64,000 nucleotides of DNA from an uncultured Lachnospiraceae bacterium. GTDB lineage: Bacteria > Bacillota > Clostridia > Lachnospirales > Lachnospiraceae. The notes under the pieces were generated by a model. It was not told the DNA's origin and ran no database searches. It saw only the letters and a list, made by a program, of their open reading frames with translations. The stretch lies in NCBI GenBank assembly GCA_934351835.1, contig CAKRJP010000012.1, positions 1 through 64,000 of the forward strand, given 5' to 3'. Positions 1-8,335 of this stretch are shown in pieces. The number at the start of each line of letters is the position of its first letter. Position 1 is the stretch's first letter. The translations under genes were made by a program, and so were the position numbers.

Positions 1-167
1 TTTGGATCATCCATATTCTCAGGGCTGATATTCATCTGATCAAAATAGATCTCTGTTAATATCTCCATAACACTCATATCTCCACCAATATGTCCTGCCT
101 TGCCTGACATGATGATATCCATGACATCTTCTCTTAATTCATAGGCCAATGCTTTTAAATTATCCAT
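1..167 (-). CDS. Transketolase N-terminal subunit, 5' part only (runs off left edge)
   Basis: The first 55 codons read like the start of a split transketolase N-subunit: an ELREDVMDII helix, then the GKAGHIGGDMSVMEILTEIY stretch that corresponds to the family GHxGGxxS motif near the thiamine diphosphate site. An ATG at 176 touches the GGGAGG ribosome site with no spacing, whereas the ATG at 167 lies 9 nt away, so 167 is chosen. It follows the ABC permease by 42 nt on the same strand and is probably co-transcribed with the importer. It is a paralogue of the N-subunit at 7489-8316, not a copy. The rest of the gene, and presumably a C-subunit, lie outside the window. Confidence 0.85.
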   Translation of the reverse strand, partial: MDNLKALAYELREDVMDIIMSGKAGHIGGDMSVMEILTEIYFDQMNISPENMDDP

Positions 168-209
168 ATTCGCCATCCTCCCTGTCATATTTATAATATG
201 TACATGTTC

Positions 210-1193
210 TTATTTTCTTTTAAAGAGACGTCCCACTTTATCACGCATTACCGGGTTCTCCTTAATAGCATCAACGGTTACGGCGATCAGCACAACTCCA
301 CCGGTAACAACTGTCTCCCAGTAAGAAGATACACGAAGAAGTGTAATAGATACAGATACTGTCTGCTGCAACAGACCACCGATTACAGTACCGACAACTC
401 CACCGATACCACCAAGCATTGATGTACCACCAAGTACAGATGCTGCGATTGTCGGGTTAACCCAGTTCTCACCGATTGTTGCCTGGAAGGATGCAAGTTT
501 ACATGCCATCATAGTTCCTGCAAAGGATGCCAGAAGTCCACTGAGCATATATACAATTACTTCTACTCTTTCTGTTTTGATACCAACGATTTTCGCACAG
601 TTTCTATTTCCACCAAGTGCAAATACGTGACGTCCGAATTTGGTATATTTCAGCATCATGGCAAGTATAAAACAAATCAACGCCATAATAATAACGATTG
701 TCGGAAGGAATCCGCCAAGGACTCCGTTGGCTACAAACTGTGCGCTCTCAGGAATTCCTACGATCGGAGTACCTTTTGTAACGATGTAAACGATACCTTT
801 GTAAATCTCGGCAGTTGCCAGAGTTACGATAAAAGGTGTCAGTTTTAAATAAGCAATGAACAATCCGTTTACCAGGCCAAGTCCCAGTCCGATCAAACTT
901 GATACGATGATGGCGATCGTCGGATTCACGCCGTGATTAACCATCAGAATAGCTGCGGTCATCGCTGATACAGAACCAACTGCCGCTACTGAAAGGTCGA
1001 TACCTCCGGTCAGAAGAACCAACGTCTGTCCGAAAGCAACAATGATAACGAACGCTGCCTGTCTTGTTAATGTACTTATGTTATATGCTGTAAAGAAGTT
1101 TCCTGTCAAAAGGTGCACTCCTAATCCTGCAAGAATCGTTACGATCAATACCATTCCTGCCGTTGATCTGAAAAATGTTGATACTTTTTTCAT
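210..1193 (-). CDS. Ribose-type sugar ABC transporter, membrane permease
   Basis: A 327-residue, very hydrophobic protein of the BPD_transp_2 (RbsC/XylH) family. The N-terminus MKKVSTFFRS leads straight into the first membrane span and roughly eight to ten spans follow. The typical GGIDLSVAAVGSVSA segment is near residues 62-76 and the GGTSMLGGIGGVVGTVIGG loop that contacts the ATPase is near residues 255-273. It forms the inner-membrane channel for the ATPase upstream at 1207-2703 and the lipoprotein at 2879-3976. A GTAGGAGGTA ribosome site precedes the ATG. Substrate cannot be told from the sequence; the context suggests a pentose or branched sugar. Confidence 0.92.
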   Translation of the reverse strand: MKKVSTFFRSTAGMVLIVTILAGLGVHLLTGNFFTAYNISTLTRQAAFVIIVAFGQTLVLLTGGIDLSVAAVGSVSAMTAAILMVNHGVNPTIAIIVSSLIGLGLGLVNGLFIAYLKLTPFIVTLATAEIYKGIVYIVTKGTPIVGIPESAQFVANGVLGGFLPTIVIIMALICFILAMMLKYTKFGRHVFALGGNRNCAKIVGIKTERVEVIVYMLSGLLASFAGTMMACKLASFQATIGENWVNPTIAASVLGGTSMLGGIGGVVGTVIGGLLQQTVSVSITLLRVSSYWETVVTGGVVLIAVTVDAIKENPVMRDKVGRLFKRK

Positions 1194-1206
1194 AATATAT
1201 TACCTC

Positions 1207-2703
1207 CTACTTAAATGCCAACTGAAGAACATCTTCTTCTGATACAAGATCTACATCATCGATAAATCCTTTGATCTTACCCTGATGCATTACCATGATA
1301 CGATCGCCTAATGCCAGTACTTCTTCCATCTCCGAAGAAATAACTACTACAGCCACACCGTTATCTGCCAGTTCTCTGACAAGTGCATGGATCTCCGCTT
1401 TCGCATTAACGTCAATTCCTCGCGTCGGCTCATCCATAATAAGCATCTTGATTCCCTTTGCCATCCAGCGTGCTACGATAACTTTCTGCTGGTTACCACC
1501 GGACAGATTCTTAATCAGAGCATCCCGTCCTGCGGTCTTAATATGGAATCTTTCGATATATTTATCAGTGACTTCCGCCGCTTTTTTGTAATCAATCAAT
1601 CCATTCTTTTTCAATTGATCATAAGATGGTAATACAAGGTTCTCCATAACTGACATACCAGGAGTAATACCATCGTGTCGTCTCTCTTCTGATATATATC
1701 CCATGCCAAGTTTGATTGCTGCTCTTGGGTCTGTGATATCTACCTCTTTTCCCTCAACAAACATCTGTCCGCCAGGTTCCGGACGTGTGATTCCAAATAC
1801 TGTCTTGAAAACTTCTGTTCTTCCGGCTCCAACCAGACCGGAAACCGCAAGGATCTCACCTTTTCTTACGTTAAAGCTGATATCCTCAAACTCTTCTGCT
1901 CTTGTCAGATGTTTGGCTTCAAAAAATACATCTCCCGTAATCTCACGGATAACATGCTGGGATTCTGTTACTTTCTTTCCAGCCATGTTGGTTACGATTT
2001 CTTCTTTTGTAATATCTTTAATCTCTGTTACTTTTACTAATTTACCATCTCGCATGATTGTTGCACGGTCCGCCTGACTCATAACCTCATCCAGATGGTG
2101 CGTAATAAAGATCATTGCTGTTCCTGATTTTTTCAGTCTCTGCATAGACGCAAATAATGAATCAGCTTCTTTGTTTGTTAATACAGCAGTAGGCTCATCC
2201 AGGATCAGCACTCTCGGTGAATATGCCAGTGCTCTCGCAATAGATACCAGCTGTTGGTACGCTGCTGATAAATGTTTTACCTGCTGTGTAACGTCTATTT
2301 CCACATCAAGAAGTTTCAGCAATTCTGCCGCTTCTTTTTCTGCTTGTTTCCAATTTATCTTCACTCCGTTGGCACGTTCGTTGCCAAGGAATATATTTTC
2401 TGCAATCGATGCTTCCGGGATCAGGTTTAATTCCTGCGGAACGATTACAATATGATGAGCCTGTGCCTCTTTTGGCGATGAGATCTTAATTGGCTGTCCG
2501 TCCATATAGATCTGACCCTCATCCATGATATACTGCCCTACCAGGCAGTTCATTAATGTACTTTTACCTGCTCCATTCTCTCCAAGGAGCGCATGAATCT
2601 CTCCCGGCTTAATACTAAGATCTACCTTATCCAGAGCCCTTGTTCCAGGGAATATCTTAGTAACGCCTTTCATTTCAACTACGAATTCGCTCAACTTATT
2701 CAC
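1207..2703 (-). CDS. Ribose-type sugar ABC transporter, double ATPase
   Basis: 498 residues with two fused ABC domains, the RbsA/MglA/XylG layout. Domain 1 has Walker A GENGAGKST at residues 41-49 and Walker B LILDEPTAVLT. Domain 2 has a degenerate Walker A (SGLVGAGRTE, near 290-300), the signature LSGGNQQKV and Walker B LIMDEPTRGID. The weakened second P-loop is normal for this family. It powers sugar import through the permease encoded 13 nt downstream. The 175-nt gap from the binding-protein gene upstream contains a hairpin, which probably makes the ATPase less abundant than the binding protein. Confidence 0.93.
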   Translation of the reverse strand: MNKLSEFVVEMKGVTKIFPGTRALDKVDLSIKPGEIHALLGENGAGKSTLMNCLVGQYIMDEGQIYMDGQPIKISSPKEAQAHHIVIVPQELNLIPEASIAENIFLGNERANGVKINWKQAEKEAAELLKLLDVEIDVTQQVKHLSAAYQQLVSIARALAYSPRVLILDEPTAVLTNKEADSLFASMQRLKKSGTAMIFITHHLDEVMSQADRATIMRDGKLVKVTEIKDITKEEIVTNMAGKKVTESQHVIREITGDVFFEAKHLTRAEEFEDISFNVRKGEILAVSGLVGAGRTEVFKTVFGITRPEPGGQMFVEGKEVDITDPRAAIKLGMGYISEERRHDGITPGMSVMENLVLPSYDQLKKNGLIDYKKAAEVTDKYIERFHIKTAGRDALIKNLSGGNQQKVIVARWMAKGIKMLIMDEPTRGIDVNAKAEIHALVRELADNGVAVVVISSEMEEVLALGDRIMVMHQGKIKGFIDDVDLVSEEDVLQLAFK

Positions 2704-2770
2704 TTCCTTACTATCTTATTTCCATCAAGTGCTACTTATTTTCGTTCATTTTAATTACTTTCCTATTAAA

Positions 2771-2808
2771 AATTCCACGTGACTATGCGCACATAATCAC
2801 GTGGAATT
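2771..2808 (-). terminator. Intra-operon hairpin between binding-protein and ATPase genes
   Basis: A perfect 12-bp inverted repeat (AATTCCACGTGA at 2771-2782, TCACGTGGAATT at 2797-2808, 14-nt loop). On the minus strand it follows the binding-protein stop codon and is followed by a short T-rich stretch. Such hairpins commonly act as partial terminators or 3' stabilisers that raise the binding-protein message relative to the transporter genes. Confidence 0.75.
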
Positions 2809-2878
2809 CTTTTTACCTTCTACTCAGCCAGTCTAACACGTGGTGTCATTCCATCAGTATTCTATTAACCTAGAAATC

Positions 2879-3976
2879 TTACTGAGCATCAGCGAATAAC
2901 ATATCAATGTATTTCTGAGCATCTTTCTGATATGCTAATGAAGATCCTACGTCTGTAACTTCTTCAGATGGTTTCTCTCCGTCGATACATTTAACAGCTT
3001 CATAGATAGCTTTGTATCCCATGTCATAACAGTTCTGGATACATGCTACATATAATGTTCCATCTTCAAGATAATTTAATGTACGAAGGTCATGATCCAT
3101 ACCACCGATAACGATGTCACCAGATTTTCCAGCATCTGCTACAGCCTGGCAAGCACCTACAGGGTTAGACATGTTGTTACATAAGATACCACCAAGATCC
3201 GGATAAGCCTGTAACCAAGCTTCTGTGATTGTGATAGCATTCTCTACCATGTCGTCATCTCTCTGCTCATCAACAACTTCTACATCATATTTCTCTGCTT
3301 CATCTTTGAATGCCTGTAATCTTGACTCATGAGAAGTAGCTCCGATTGTTCCTGATAAGAAAGCAACCTGTTTCTTTCCGTCTTTTTCCATCTTCTCATA
3401 TACAGCATCAGCGATTGCAGCTCCATCACCGTAGTTATCATTGTTTCCTACGAAGAACTCTCTTCCTGAATCCGGAAGGTCTGCAGATGCGAATAATCCG
3501 ACTTTCTTTCCTGCTGAAATTGCTTCTTTAATTGCTGGCTCTGTTAATGATTCCTGGTTAACATCAACAAGAATCATATCCCAATCCTGTCCTGCTGCTG
3601 TCTCAATAGAGTTAACCTGATCCTGAGCGTCTGCCTGAACCGGTGCATACCACTCATAATCGATTGTAACGCCTTTGTCTTTGAAATCTTCTACAGCTGC
3701 TTTTACACCAACTTCGATAGCGTCATACCAAGCATGTACTAACTTATATGTACAGTAAATCTTATATTCATCTTTCTTTGGCTCGTAACTTGTGTCATAA
3801 TCTTTGTCTGCAAGATCTGCAGCGTTTGCAACTGATTCTTCGTCGCCTGCTTTTTTGTCTGAGCTTGCTGTCTTTGTGCTCTCATCTGATGAAGAGCTGC
3901 TTCCGCTGTTTCCACAGCCTACCATTGTGGCTACCATTGCACTTACTAATAATAAACTAACAATTTTCTTTTTCAT
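2879..3976 (-). CDS. Sugar-binding lipoprotein of the ABC importer
   Basis: A 365-residue type I periplasmic-binding protein (RbsB/Peripla_BP_4 family). The start at 3976 gives a typical lipoprotein signal (MKKKIVSLLL, lipobox ending MVGC, Cys21). It is preceded by GAAAGGAG about 13 nt upstream. An in-frame extension to 4174 exists, but it begins with TTG, is Lys/Glu rich, and would bury the signal peptide. After the lipobox comes a Ser/Asp/Lys linker, then the two-lobed domain with the IGGMDHD segment near the C-terminus. It captures sugar outside the membrane for the permease and ATPase downstream. A strong promoter sits about 250 bp upstream, leaving a long leader. Confidence 0.92.
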   Translation of the reverse strand: MKKKIVSLLLVSAMVATMVGCGNSGSSSSSDESTKTASSDKKAGDEESVANAADLADKDYDTSYEPKKDEYKIYCTYKLVHAWYDAIEVGVKAAVEDFKDKGVTIDYEWYAPVQADAQDQVNSIETAAGQDWDMILVDVNQESLTEPAIKEAISAGKKVGLFASADLPDSGREFFVGNNDNYGDGAAIADAVYEKMEKDGKKQVAFLSGTIGATSHESRLQAFKDEAEKYDVEVVDEQRDDDMVENAITITEAWLQAYPDLGGILCNNMSNPVGACQAVADAGKSGDIVIGGMDHDLRTLNYLEDGTLYVACIQNCYDMGYKAIYEAVKCIDGEKPSEEVTDVGSSLAYQKDAQKYIDMLFADAQ

Positions 3977-4224
3977 AATATTTTCTTTTCTCCTTTCAAC
4001 TAAAAACCTTTGCTCTCTTAAGCTGTTCAGCTTTTGTAGAAACGTGTCCTCCTTTCTTTCGTATTTTTCAGCCGCTTTTTGGAATTCTTTCAGGAAATTT
4101 TTTAAATTTGAAACTAAATTTTTTATAGGTTCATTTTTAATTAATTTCACAATCTTTTGTTCGTTTTGTAGCAACTTGACTAAAATATAACAGAATTCCT
4201 TGTGTTTTTTGACTTTATGACTAA

Positions 4225-4253
4225 TTTATACCACCTTTACATCTTACTGTCAA
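4225..4253 (-). promoter_or_regulatory. Sigma-A promoter of the ABC importer operon
   Basis: Reading the minus strand, TTGACA (4253-4248), a 17-nt spacer and TATAAA (4230-4225) make a near-consensus promoter. Transcription would begin near 4218 and leave about 240 nt of leader before the lipoprotein ATG. I see no recognisable riboswitch in that leader, only a small AGCT-N4-AGCT hairpin near 4016-4032. Two TTAGTCA-like half-sites lie just downstream of the -10 and could be operator elements. This entry covers the only gene-free stretch over 300 bases (3977-4330). Confidence 0.85.
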
Positions 4254-4274
4254 CCTAAATTTGAATAAAAAATT

Positions 4275-4309
4275 AGTGGTTTTACTAAATTAATTTTAGC
4301 AAAACCACT
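4275..4309 (-). terminator. Terminator of the lacI-family gene, possibly also an operator
   Basis: A near-perfect 35-nt palindrome (AGTGGTTTT arms closing on AAAACCACT) lies 21 nt past the regulator stop codon and is followed on the minus strand by TAATTTTTTATT, the layout of an intrinsic terminator. Its core at 4283-4301 matches a palindrome in front of the rpiR-family gene (6301-6319) at 16 of 19 positions, so it may double as a regulator site. Confidence 0.75.
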
Positions 4310-4330
4310 TAACCCTTGATAAATCGGGCT

Positions 4331-5344
4331 TTATATCATTTTTTTCACACTGTTATTTATTACCAGTTTAGGATTTATTTTATATTTAAGCGTCGTGGTC
4401 AGGCTGTGTTCCAGGCACTTCATCAGCAATTCTACCACTAATTCACCCATTTCCTCACCCGGGAGCTGTATCGTTGTCATACTCGGTTCCACAAATGAAC
4501 AGATTCTTCGGTTATCAAATCCTACAAACGAGACCTCGTCCGGTATCCGAATTCCCTTTTCTTTAAAAACCCGCAGAGCACGACATGCCAGAAGATCGTT
4601 ATCTGCCATAAATACTGTCGGTAGTTTTTCAGCTTGTTCCAGATATTTTTCAATATCTGCACCTGTCTCGCTCTCTCTGTATCCCACATTCATAATATAT
4701 TCTTCGCATATCGGGAGACCTTTTTTTGTCATTAGTCTGCAGTATGCATCGTATCTTTCATCAAAGCACTGGATCGGCACTTTGCTTTTTATATACCCTA
4801 TTTCCCGGTGTCCCATCTCATAGAGGTAATCAAATTCCTGCTTAATCCCCAGGTAATTATCAATTGTCACTGTGTTTACATCTGAATCAATAAACGGATT
4901 ATCCAGATACACGCATGGCACATCCAATTTTGAAAACATCTCGATATCTTCATGGTACATTTCAACCCCATAAACGATATATCCGGCACATTTAAAATTC
5001 TCCAGAGCCATATAGCGGTCCGTCAGCGATGTATTTCTATCAAGATACATAATATTCATCGTATAATTATTCTTCTCGATTGCTTTCGTAATACTCTCGG
5101 ACATATAATTAAACACCGGATACTCTTCTATGATCGTGCCTCCGCACTTATAAATGATAAACCCGATATCCCCTTTATTAAGCCCTCCGTCTTTGAGTAA
5201 ATATTCACAGTCTAATTCTATAATCTTATCTATGATCTCCTGTCGTTTCTTTACTCCAACGCCGGGACGATTATTCAAAACCAGCGACACTGTCGCCGGT
5301 GATACACCCAACTCTCTCGCAATATCTTTTGCTTTATATTTCAT
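4331..5344 (-). CDS. LacI-family transcriptional regulator
   Basis: 337 residues. A LacI helix-turn-helix occupies residues 3-25 (KDIARELGVSPATVSLVLNN), followed by a hinge and a sugar-binding type I periplasmic-like effector domain ending near residue 325. It probably represses the flanking sugar genes until the substrate or an intermediate binds. It lies 45 nt downstream of the RpiR-family gene on the same strand, with ribosome site GGAG 6 nt before the ATG, so the two regulators are likely co-transcribed. The importer operon begins just beyond its terminator. Ligand unknown. Confidence 0.9.
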   Translation of the reverse strand: MKYKAKDIARELGVSPATVSLVLNNRPGVGVKKRQEIIDKIIELDCEYLLKDGGLNKGDIGFIIYKCGGTIIEEYPVFNYMSESITKAIEKNNYTMNIMYLDRNTSLTDRYMALENFKCAGYIVYGVEMYHEDIEMFSKLDVPCVYLDNPFIDSDVNTVTIDNYLGIKQEFDYLYEMGHREIGYIKSKVPIQCFDERYDAYCRLMTKKGLPICEEYIMNVGYRESETGADIEKYLEQAEKLPTVFMADNDLLACRALRVFKEKGIRIPDEVSFVGFDNRRICSFVEPSMTTIQLPGEEMGELVVELLMKCLEHSLTTTLKYKINPKLVINNSVKKMI

Positions 5345-5389
5345 CCATAACTCCTTCTCAACTCACTCTTTAGCTACTATAAACTCTTC

Positions 5390-6268
5390 CTACAAATTCT
5401 TATCCGGAAGCTTGTTCACTTTCAGATTATCCGACATCTCCTTCAACCTTGCGTAAGAATCTGCCTCCATCTTCTGCATAACCCCCACATAGATTGCATC
5501 CAGCATTGCCTGCTCTGCAACCCTTCGCGCAATAATCTCTTTGTCCACGGTCGAATCTGTTGTCACATTGTACAGTACGATATCCGAATATTTTGTAAGT
5601 TCTGATTTTCCTGCCTTTGTGATACAGATTGTTGTGGCCCCCTGCTCTTTTGCAATACGCATGGCTTCCACCACCTGCTTGCTTCTTCCACTGTGCGAGA
5701 TCGCAATCGCCACGTCACCTTCCTGCATATTATATGCATTCACCACCTGCACATCCGAATCACTGTCTGCATAACTCTCATATCCGATGCGGCGAAATCT
5801 CAGGCACATATATCTGCACGGGAACATAGCATCACCTATTGCAAAAAAACAAACCTTTTTAGAATGTGCGATTGCCTCACATGCACTTTCATATTCTTCT
5901 ATAGAGGCAACTTCCAGTGTCTTTCTTAAATTTAAAATATTCAGTTCAAAAACACTCTCTACGATCTCTCCCATCCCATGCGCCTGTCCGTTATCTGTCC
6001 AGCCAGCTTTTTCAACGGGGTGATTCAGTTGCCTTTTCAACACCTGCTTAAGTTCCGCATAACCGGATACTCCGACACTTTTGCAAAAACGTACGATGGT
6101 AGCCTCTCCACATTCACAGCACTTTGACAACTTCTGTAGAGACATCTGCGTAACTTCTCTGGGTGCTGACAACAGGAATTCTGCCACCCTCTTCTCTGCT
6201 GATGTAAGACTTGGAAGCAAAAATTTTGTAGTTGCAAGAATATTCCTTATGTTCTCACCTTTTTGCAT
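5390..6268 (-). CDS. RpiR-family regulator (HTH + SIS sugar-phosphate domain)
   Basis: 292 residues. The N-terminal RpiR helix-turn-helix (about residues 5-80, with CECGEATIVRFCKSVGVSGY) is followed by a SIS domain (about 115-260) containing the phosphosugar-binding AISHSGRSKQVVEA segment. Such proteins sense sugar phosphates. The ATG at 6268 is chosen because GGAG lies 7 nt upstream; the ATG at 6274 is only 1 nt from it. It is divergent from the transketolase operon, and two types of palindrome lie between them, so it is a strong candidate controller of that operon. Confidence 0.9.
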   Translation of the reverse strand: MQKGENIRNILATTKFLLPSLTSAEKRVAEFLLSAPREVTQMSLQKLSKCCECGEATIVRFCKSVGVSGYAELKQVLKRQLNHPVEKAGWTDNGQAHGMGEIVESVFELNILNLRKTLEVASIEEYESACEAIAHSKKVCFFAIGDAMFPCRYMCLRFRRIGYESYADSDSDVQVVNAYNMQEGDVAIAISHSGRSKQVVEAMRIAKEQGATTICITKAGKSELTKYSDIVLYNVTTDSTVDKEIIARRVAEQAMLDAIYVGVMQKMEADSYARLKEMSDNLKVNKLPDKNL

Positions 6269-6300
6269 TGGCATTCTCCAGTTCAATTTATTTAAGTATT

Positions 6301-6319
6301 TACTAAATATAATTTAGCA
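6301..6319. promoter_or_regulatory. Palindrome upstream of the rpiR-family gene
   Basis: TACTAAATATAATTTAGCA is an interrupted palindrome (TAAAT/ATTTA core) about 33 bp before the RpiR-family start codon. It differs at only three central positions from the core of the palindrome at 4283-4301 beside the LacI-family gene. The pairing of location and sequence suggests an operator shared by the two transcription units. Which regulator binds is not known. Confidence 0.5.
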
Positions 6320-6340
6320 TTTTTGTCCTTTTTTATTATG

Positions 6341-6391
6341 GCACAATTATGCTCCGATTTCAATCTTATTTTTTTGGAGCACAATTGTGCT
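6341..6391. promoter_or_regulatory. Twin GCACAATTRTGC palindromes before the transketolase operon
   Basis: Copy 1 is GCACAATTATGC (6341-6352). Copy 2 is a perfect 14-bp palindrome, AGCACAATTGTGCT (6378-6391). Their centres are 38 bp apart. A looser third element, GCACTTTGCAC, starts at 6410. Position upstream of the operon promoter fits binding sites for a dimeric regulator such as the adjacent RpiR-family protein. This is inference from spacing and symmetry. Confidence 0.55.
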
Positions 6392-6466
6392 GTTTGGAGT
6401 TCTGTTTTAGCACTTTGCACAGTTTTAGATGAATTTCACTCCGATTTTATTGGATACTTTTCAATA

Positions 6467-6506
6467 TTGATACTCCACTTTTTCAGTTGTACAATTGGAG
6501 TATCAA
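6467..6506 (+). promoter_or_regulatory. Promoter of the transketolase operon inside an inverted repeat
   Basis: TTGATA (6467-6472), a 17-nt spacer and TACAAT (6490-6495) form a good sigma-A promoter. The -35 lies in the left arm and the start-site region in the right arm of an 11-bp inverted repeat (TTGATACTCCA at 6467-6477; TGGAGTATCAA at 6496-6506). A bound repressor would cover both. The palindrome TTGTACAA overlaps the -10. Confidence 0.7.
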
Positions 6507-6543
6507 ATAACACAAAACATTCTTCAGAAAGGACTTGTATATT

Positions 6544-7479
6544 ATGAAACGTTCATTCCGAGCAACTCTTATTGATGCAATCAATAACCACGCCGAAGAT
6601 TATCCAAATATGGTAGTTCTGAATGCAGACTCTGCCAGAGCACTTAAGTTAACCGAATTTTCTGCCGAATATCCTGACCGGATGTTTGGTGTTGGCATCA
6701 GTGAAGCCGATCTGGTCAGCACTGCTGCCGGAATGGCTACCACAGGGCTTATCCCTATCGTTGTTGGTTTTTCAATGTTCGTATCCGAGAAACCATTTGA
6801 GCAGATCCGTCAGGCGATCGCTTATCCTAATTTAAATGTAAAAATCGTTGCGACTCACGCCGGTTTATGTGTAGGACAAGACGGAGCGACCCACCAGGCA
6901 CTGGAAGATATCGCTGTTATGCGTACACTTCCTAACTTTAAAGTTTTCGTTGCTTCGGATGTTACAGAGACCAAAGCAGCAGTTACAGCAATGCTCGAGC
7001 ATGATGGTCCTGCTTATCTCCGTCTCGGACGTGATCTCGCCGAAGACATTTTCGAAGGAAGTAAGACATTTGTACCGGGCGGCGCCGATGTTCTGACAGA
7101 AGGCGACGATGTAACGATCGCTGCCTGCGGTCTTATGGTAGAGCAGGCATTATTAGCTGCTTCCGCTTTAAAGAAAGATGGTATCAATGCCACTGTAATC
7201 AATGCTTACTCTATTAAACCACTTCCGGAAGAGCTGTTAGTTGCTCAGGCCAAGAAGACCGGTGCTTTTGTAACAGCCGAAGACCACTCTATCATCGGAG
7301 GACTTGGAGGCGCTGTCTGCGAATACCTGTCACAGACTCACCCGGTTCCGGTCATCCGCATCGGAGTTCCTGATCACTTCGGAGAATCCGGTACTCAGGA
7401 TGAACTGTATAAGAAATATGGTTTAACTTCCGACGATATCGTAGCAGCAGCCAAAAAAGCAGTCAGCATGAAAGCGTAG
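6544..7479 (+). CDS. Transketolase C-terminal subunit (candidate apulose-4-phosphate transketolase B)
   Basis: 311 residues covering the pyrimidine-binding and C-terminal domains of transketolase. The segment GVGISEADLVSTAAGMA carries the glutamate expected to activate thiamine diphosphate. THAGLCVGQDGATHQALED is also family-typical. It must pair with an N-subunit, encoded next at 7489. AGAAAGGA lies 10 nt before the ATG at 6544; the upstream in-frame TTG at 6535 is too close to it. The gene order C-then-N is the reverse of the common order. Neighbouring isomerase and FGGY kinase genes suggest it may act on a special ketose phosphate rather than in the bulk pentose phosphate pathway; that is inference. 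Confidence 0.92.
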   Translation: MKRSFRATLIDAINNHAEDYPNMVVLNADSARALKLTEFSAEYPDRMFGVGISEADLVSTAAGMATTGLIPIVVGFSMFVSEKPFEQIRQAIAYPNLNVKIVATHAGLCVGQDGATHQALEDIAVMRTLPNFKVFVASDVTETKAAVTAMLEHDGPAYLRLGRDLAEDIFEGSKTFVPGGADVLTEGDDVTIAACGLMVEQALLAASALKKDGINATVINAYSIKPLPEELLVAQAKKTGAFVTAEDHSIIGGLGGAVCEYLSQTHPVPVIRIGVPDHFGESGTQDELYKKYGLTSDDIVAAAKKAVSMKA

Positions 7480-7488
7480 GTGAACATC

Positions 7489-8316
7489 ATGTCAAGAAAT
7501 ATAGAAGAATTAAAAAAACAGGCAAATACTATTCGTAAAGATATTCTGGAAATGATTTATAACATTCAGTCAGGTCACTTGGGAGGATCTTTCTCCGAGG
7601 TAGAAGTTTTAACAGCTCTTTACTTTGACGAGATGAACTACGATCCAAAAGATCCAAAGAAACCGGACCGTGACAGATTTATTTTATCAAAAGGTCATAC
7701 TGCACCGGCACTTTATGCCACACTTGCAAATGCCGGCTTTTTCCCAAAAGAAAAACTAATGACTTCTTTCCGCCGCGTAAACTCTATGTTACAGGGACAT
7801 CCGGATATGAAGAAGACTCCCGGTGTTGAAATGACCAGCGGTTCTCTCGGTATTGGTTTATCCGCAGCCAACGGAATGGCTCTCGGAAACCGACATCAGG
7901 GAATTGATTCCCGTGTATATTGCATGATCGGCGACGGTGAGATCAACGAAGGTCAGATCTGGGAAGCAGCAGCCACTGCATCTCATTATCACCTCGATAA
8001 TCTGGTTGCTTTTATCGATGTCAACGGTCTGCAAAACGATGCAGAAACTAAGAAAGTTAAAGATATGCTGGACATCGCAAAAAAATGGGATGCATTCGGC
8101 TGGAACGTGATTGAGATCAATGGTCACGATTTCAACGAGATTTTCGAAGCGTTGGATGCAGCCCGCGCATGCAAAGGCCGCCCGACAGCGATTGTATCTC
8201 ACACAGTAAAAGGCAAGGGCGTATCTTTTATGGAAAATGTTGTTGCTTTCCACGGAAAAACACCTACTAAAGAAGAATACGAAAATGGTATGAAAGAACT
8301 GAACGAAGCGTTATAA
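7489..8316 (+). CDS. Transketolase N-terminal subunit (candidate apulose-4-phosphate transketolase A)
   Basis: 275 residues of the thiamine-diphosphate domain. Visible motifs are SGHLGGSFSEVEV, FILSKGHTAPALYA, SGSLGIGLSAANG and the metal/cofactor motif GDGEINEGQIWEAA ending at IDVNG. The ATG at 7489 is 6-7 nt after AGGTG, which overlaps the stop of the preceding C-subunit gene, so translation of the two halves is probably coupled. The active site forms at the interface with that subunit. A paralogous N-subunit begins at the left edge of the window. Confidence 0.92.
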   Translation: MSRNIEELKKQANTIRKDILEMIYNIQSGHLGGSFSEVEVLTALYFDEMNYDPKDPKKPDRDRFILSKGHTAPALYATLANAGFFPKEKLMTSFRRVNSMLQGHPDMKKTPGVEMTSGSLGIGLSAANGMALGNRHQGIDSRVYCMIGDGEINEGQIWEAAATASHYHLDNLVAFIDVNGLQNDAETKKVKDMLDIAKKWDAFGWNVIEINGHDFNEIFEALDAARACKGRPTAIVSHTVKGKGVSFMENVVAFHGKTPTKEEYENGMKELNEAL

Positions 8317-8335
8317 TCATAACAAGGAGGTATAT

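Noticed and set aside
3977..4174. 66-residue N-terminal extension of the sugar-binding lipoprotein
   Set aside because: It begins with TTG without a ribosome site and would place a Lys/Glu-rich segment ahead of a perfect lipoprotein signal peptide.
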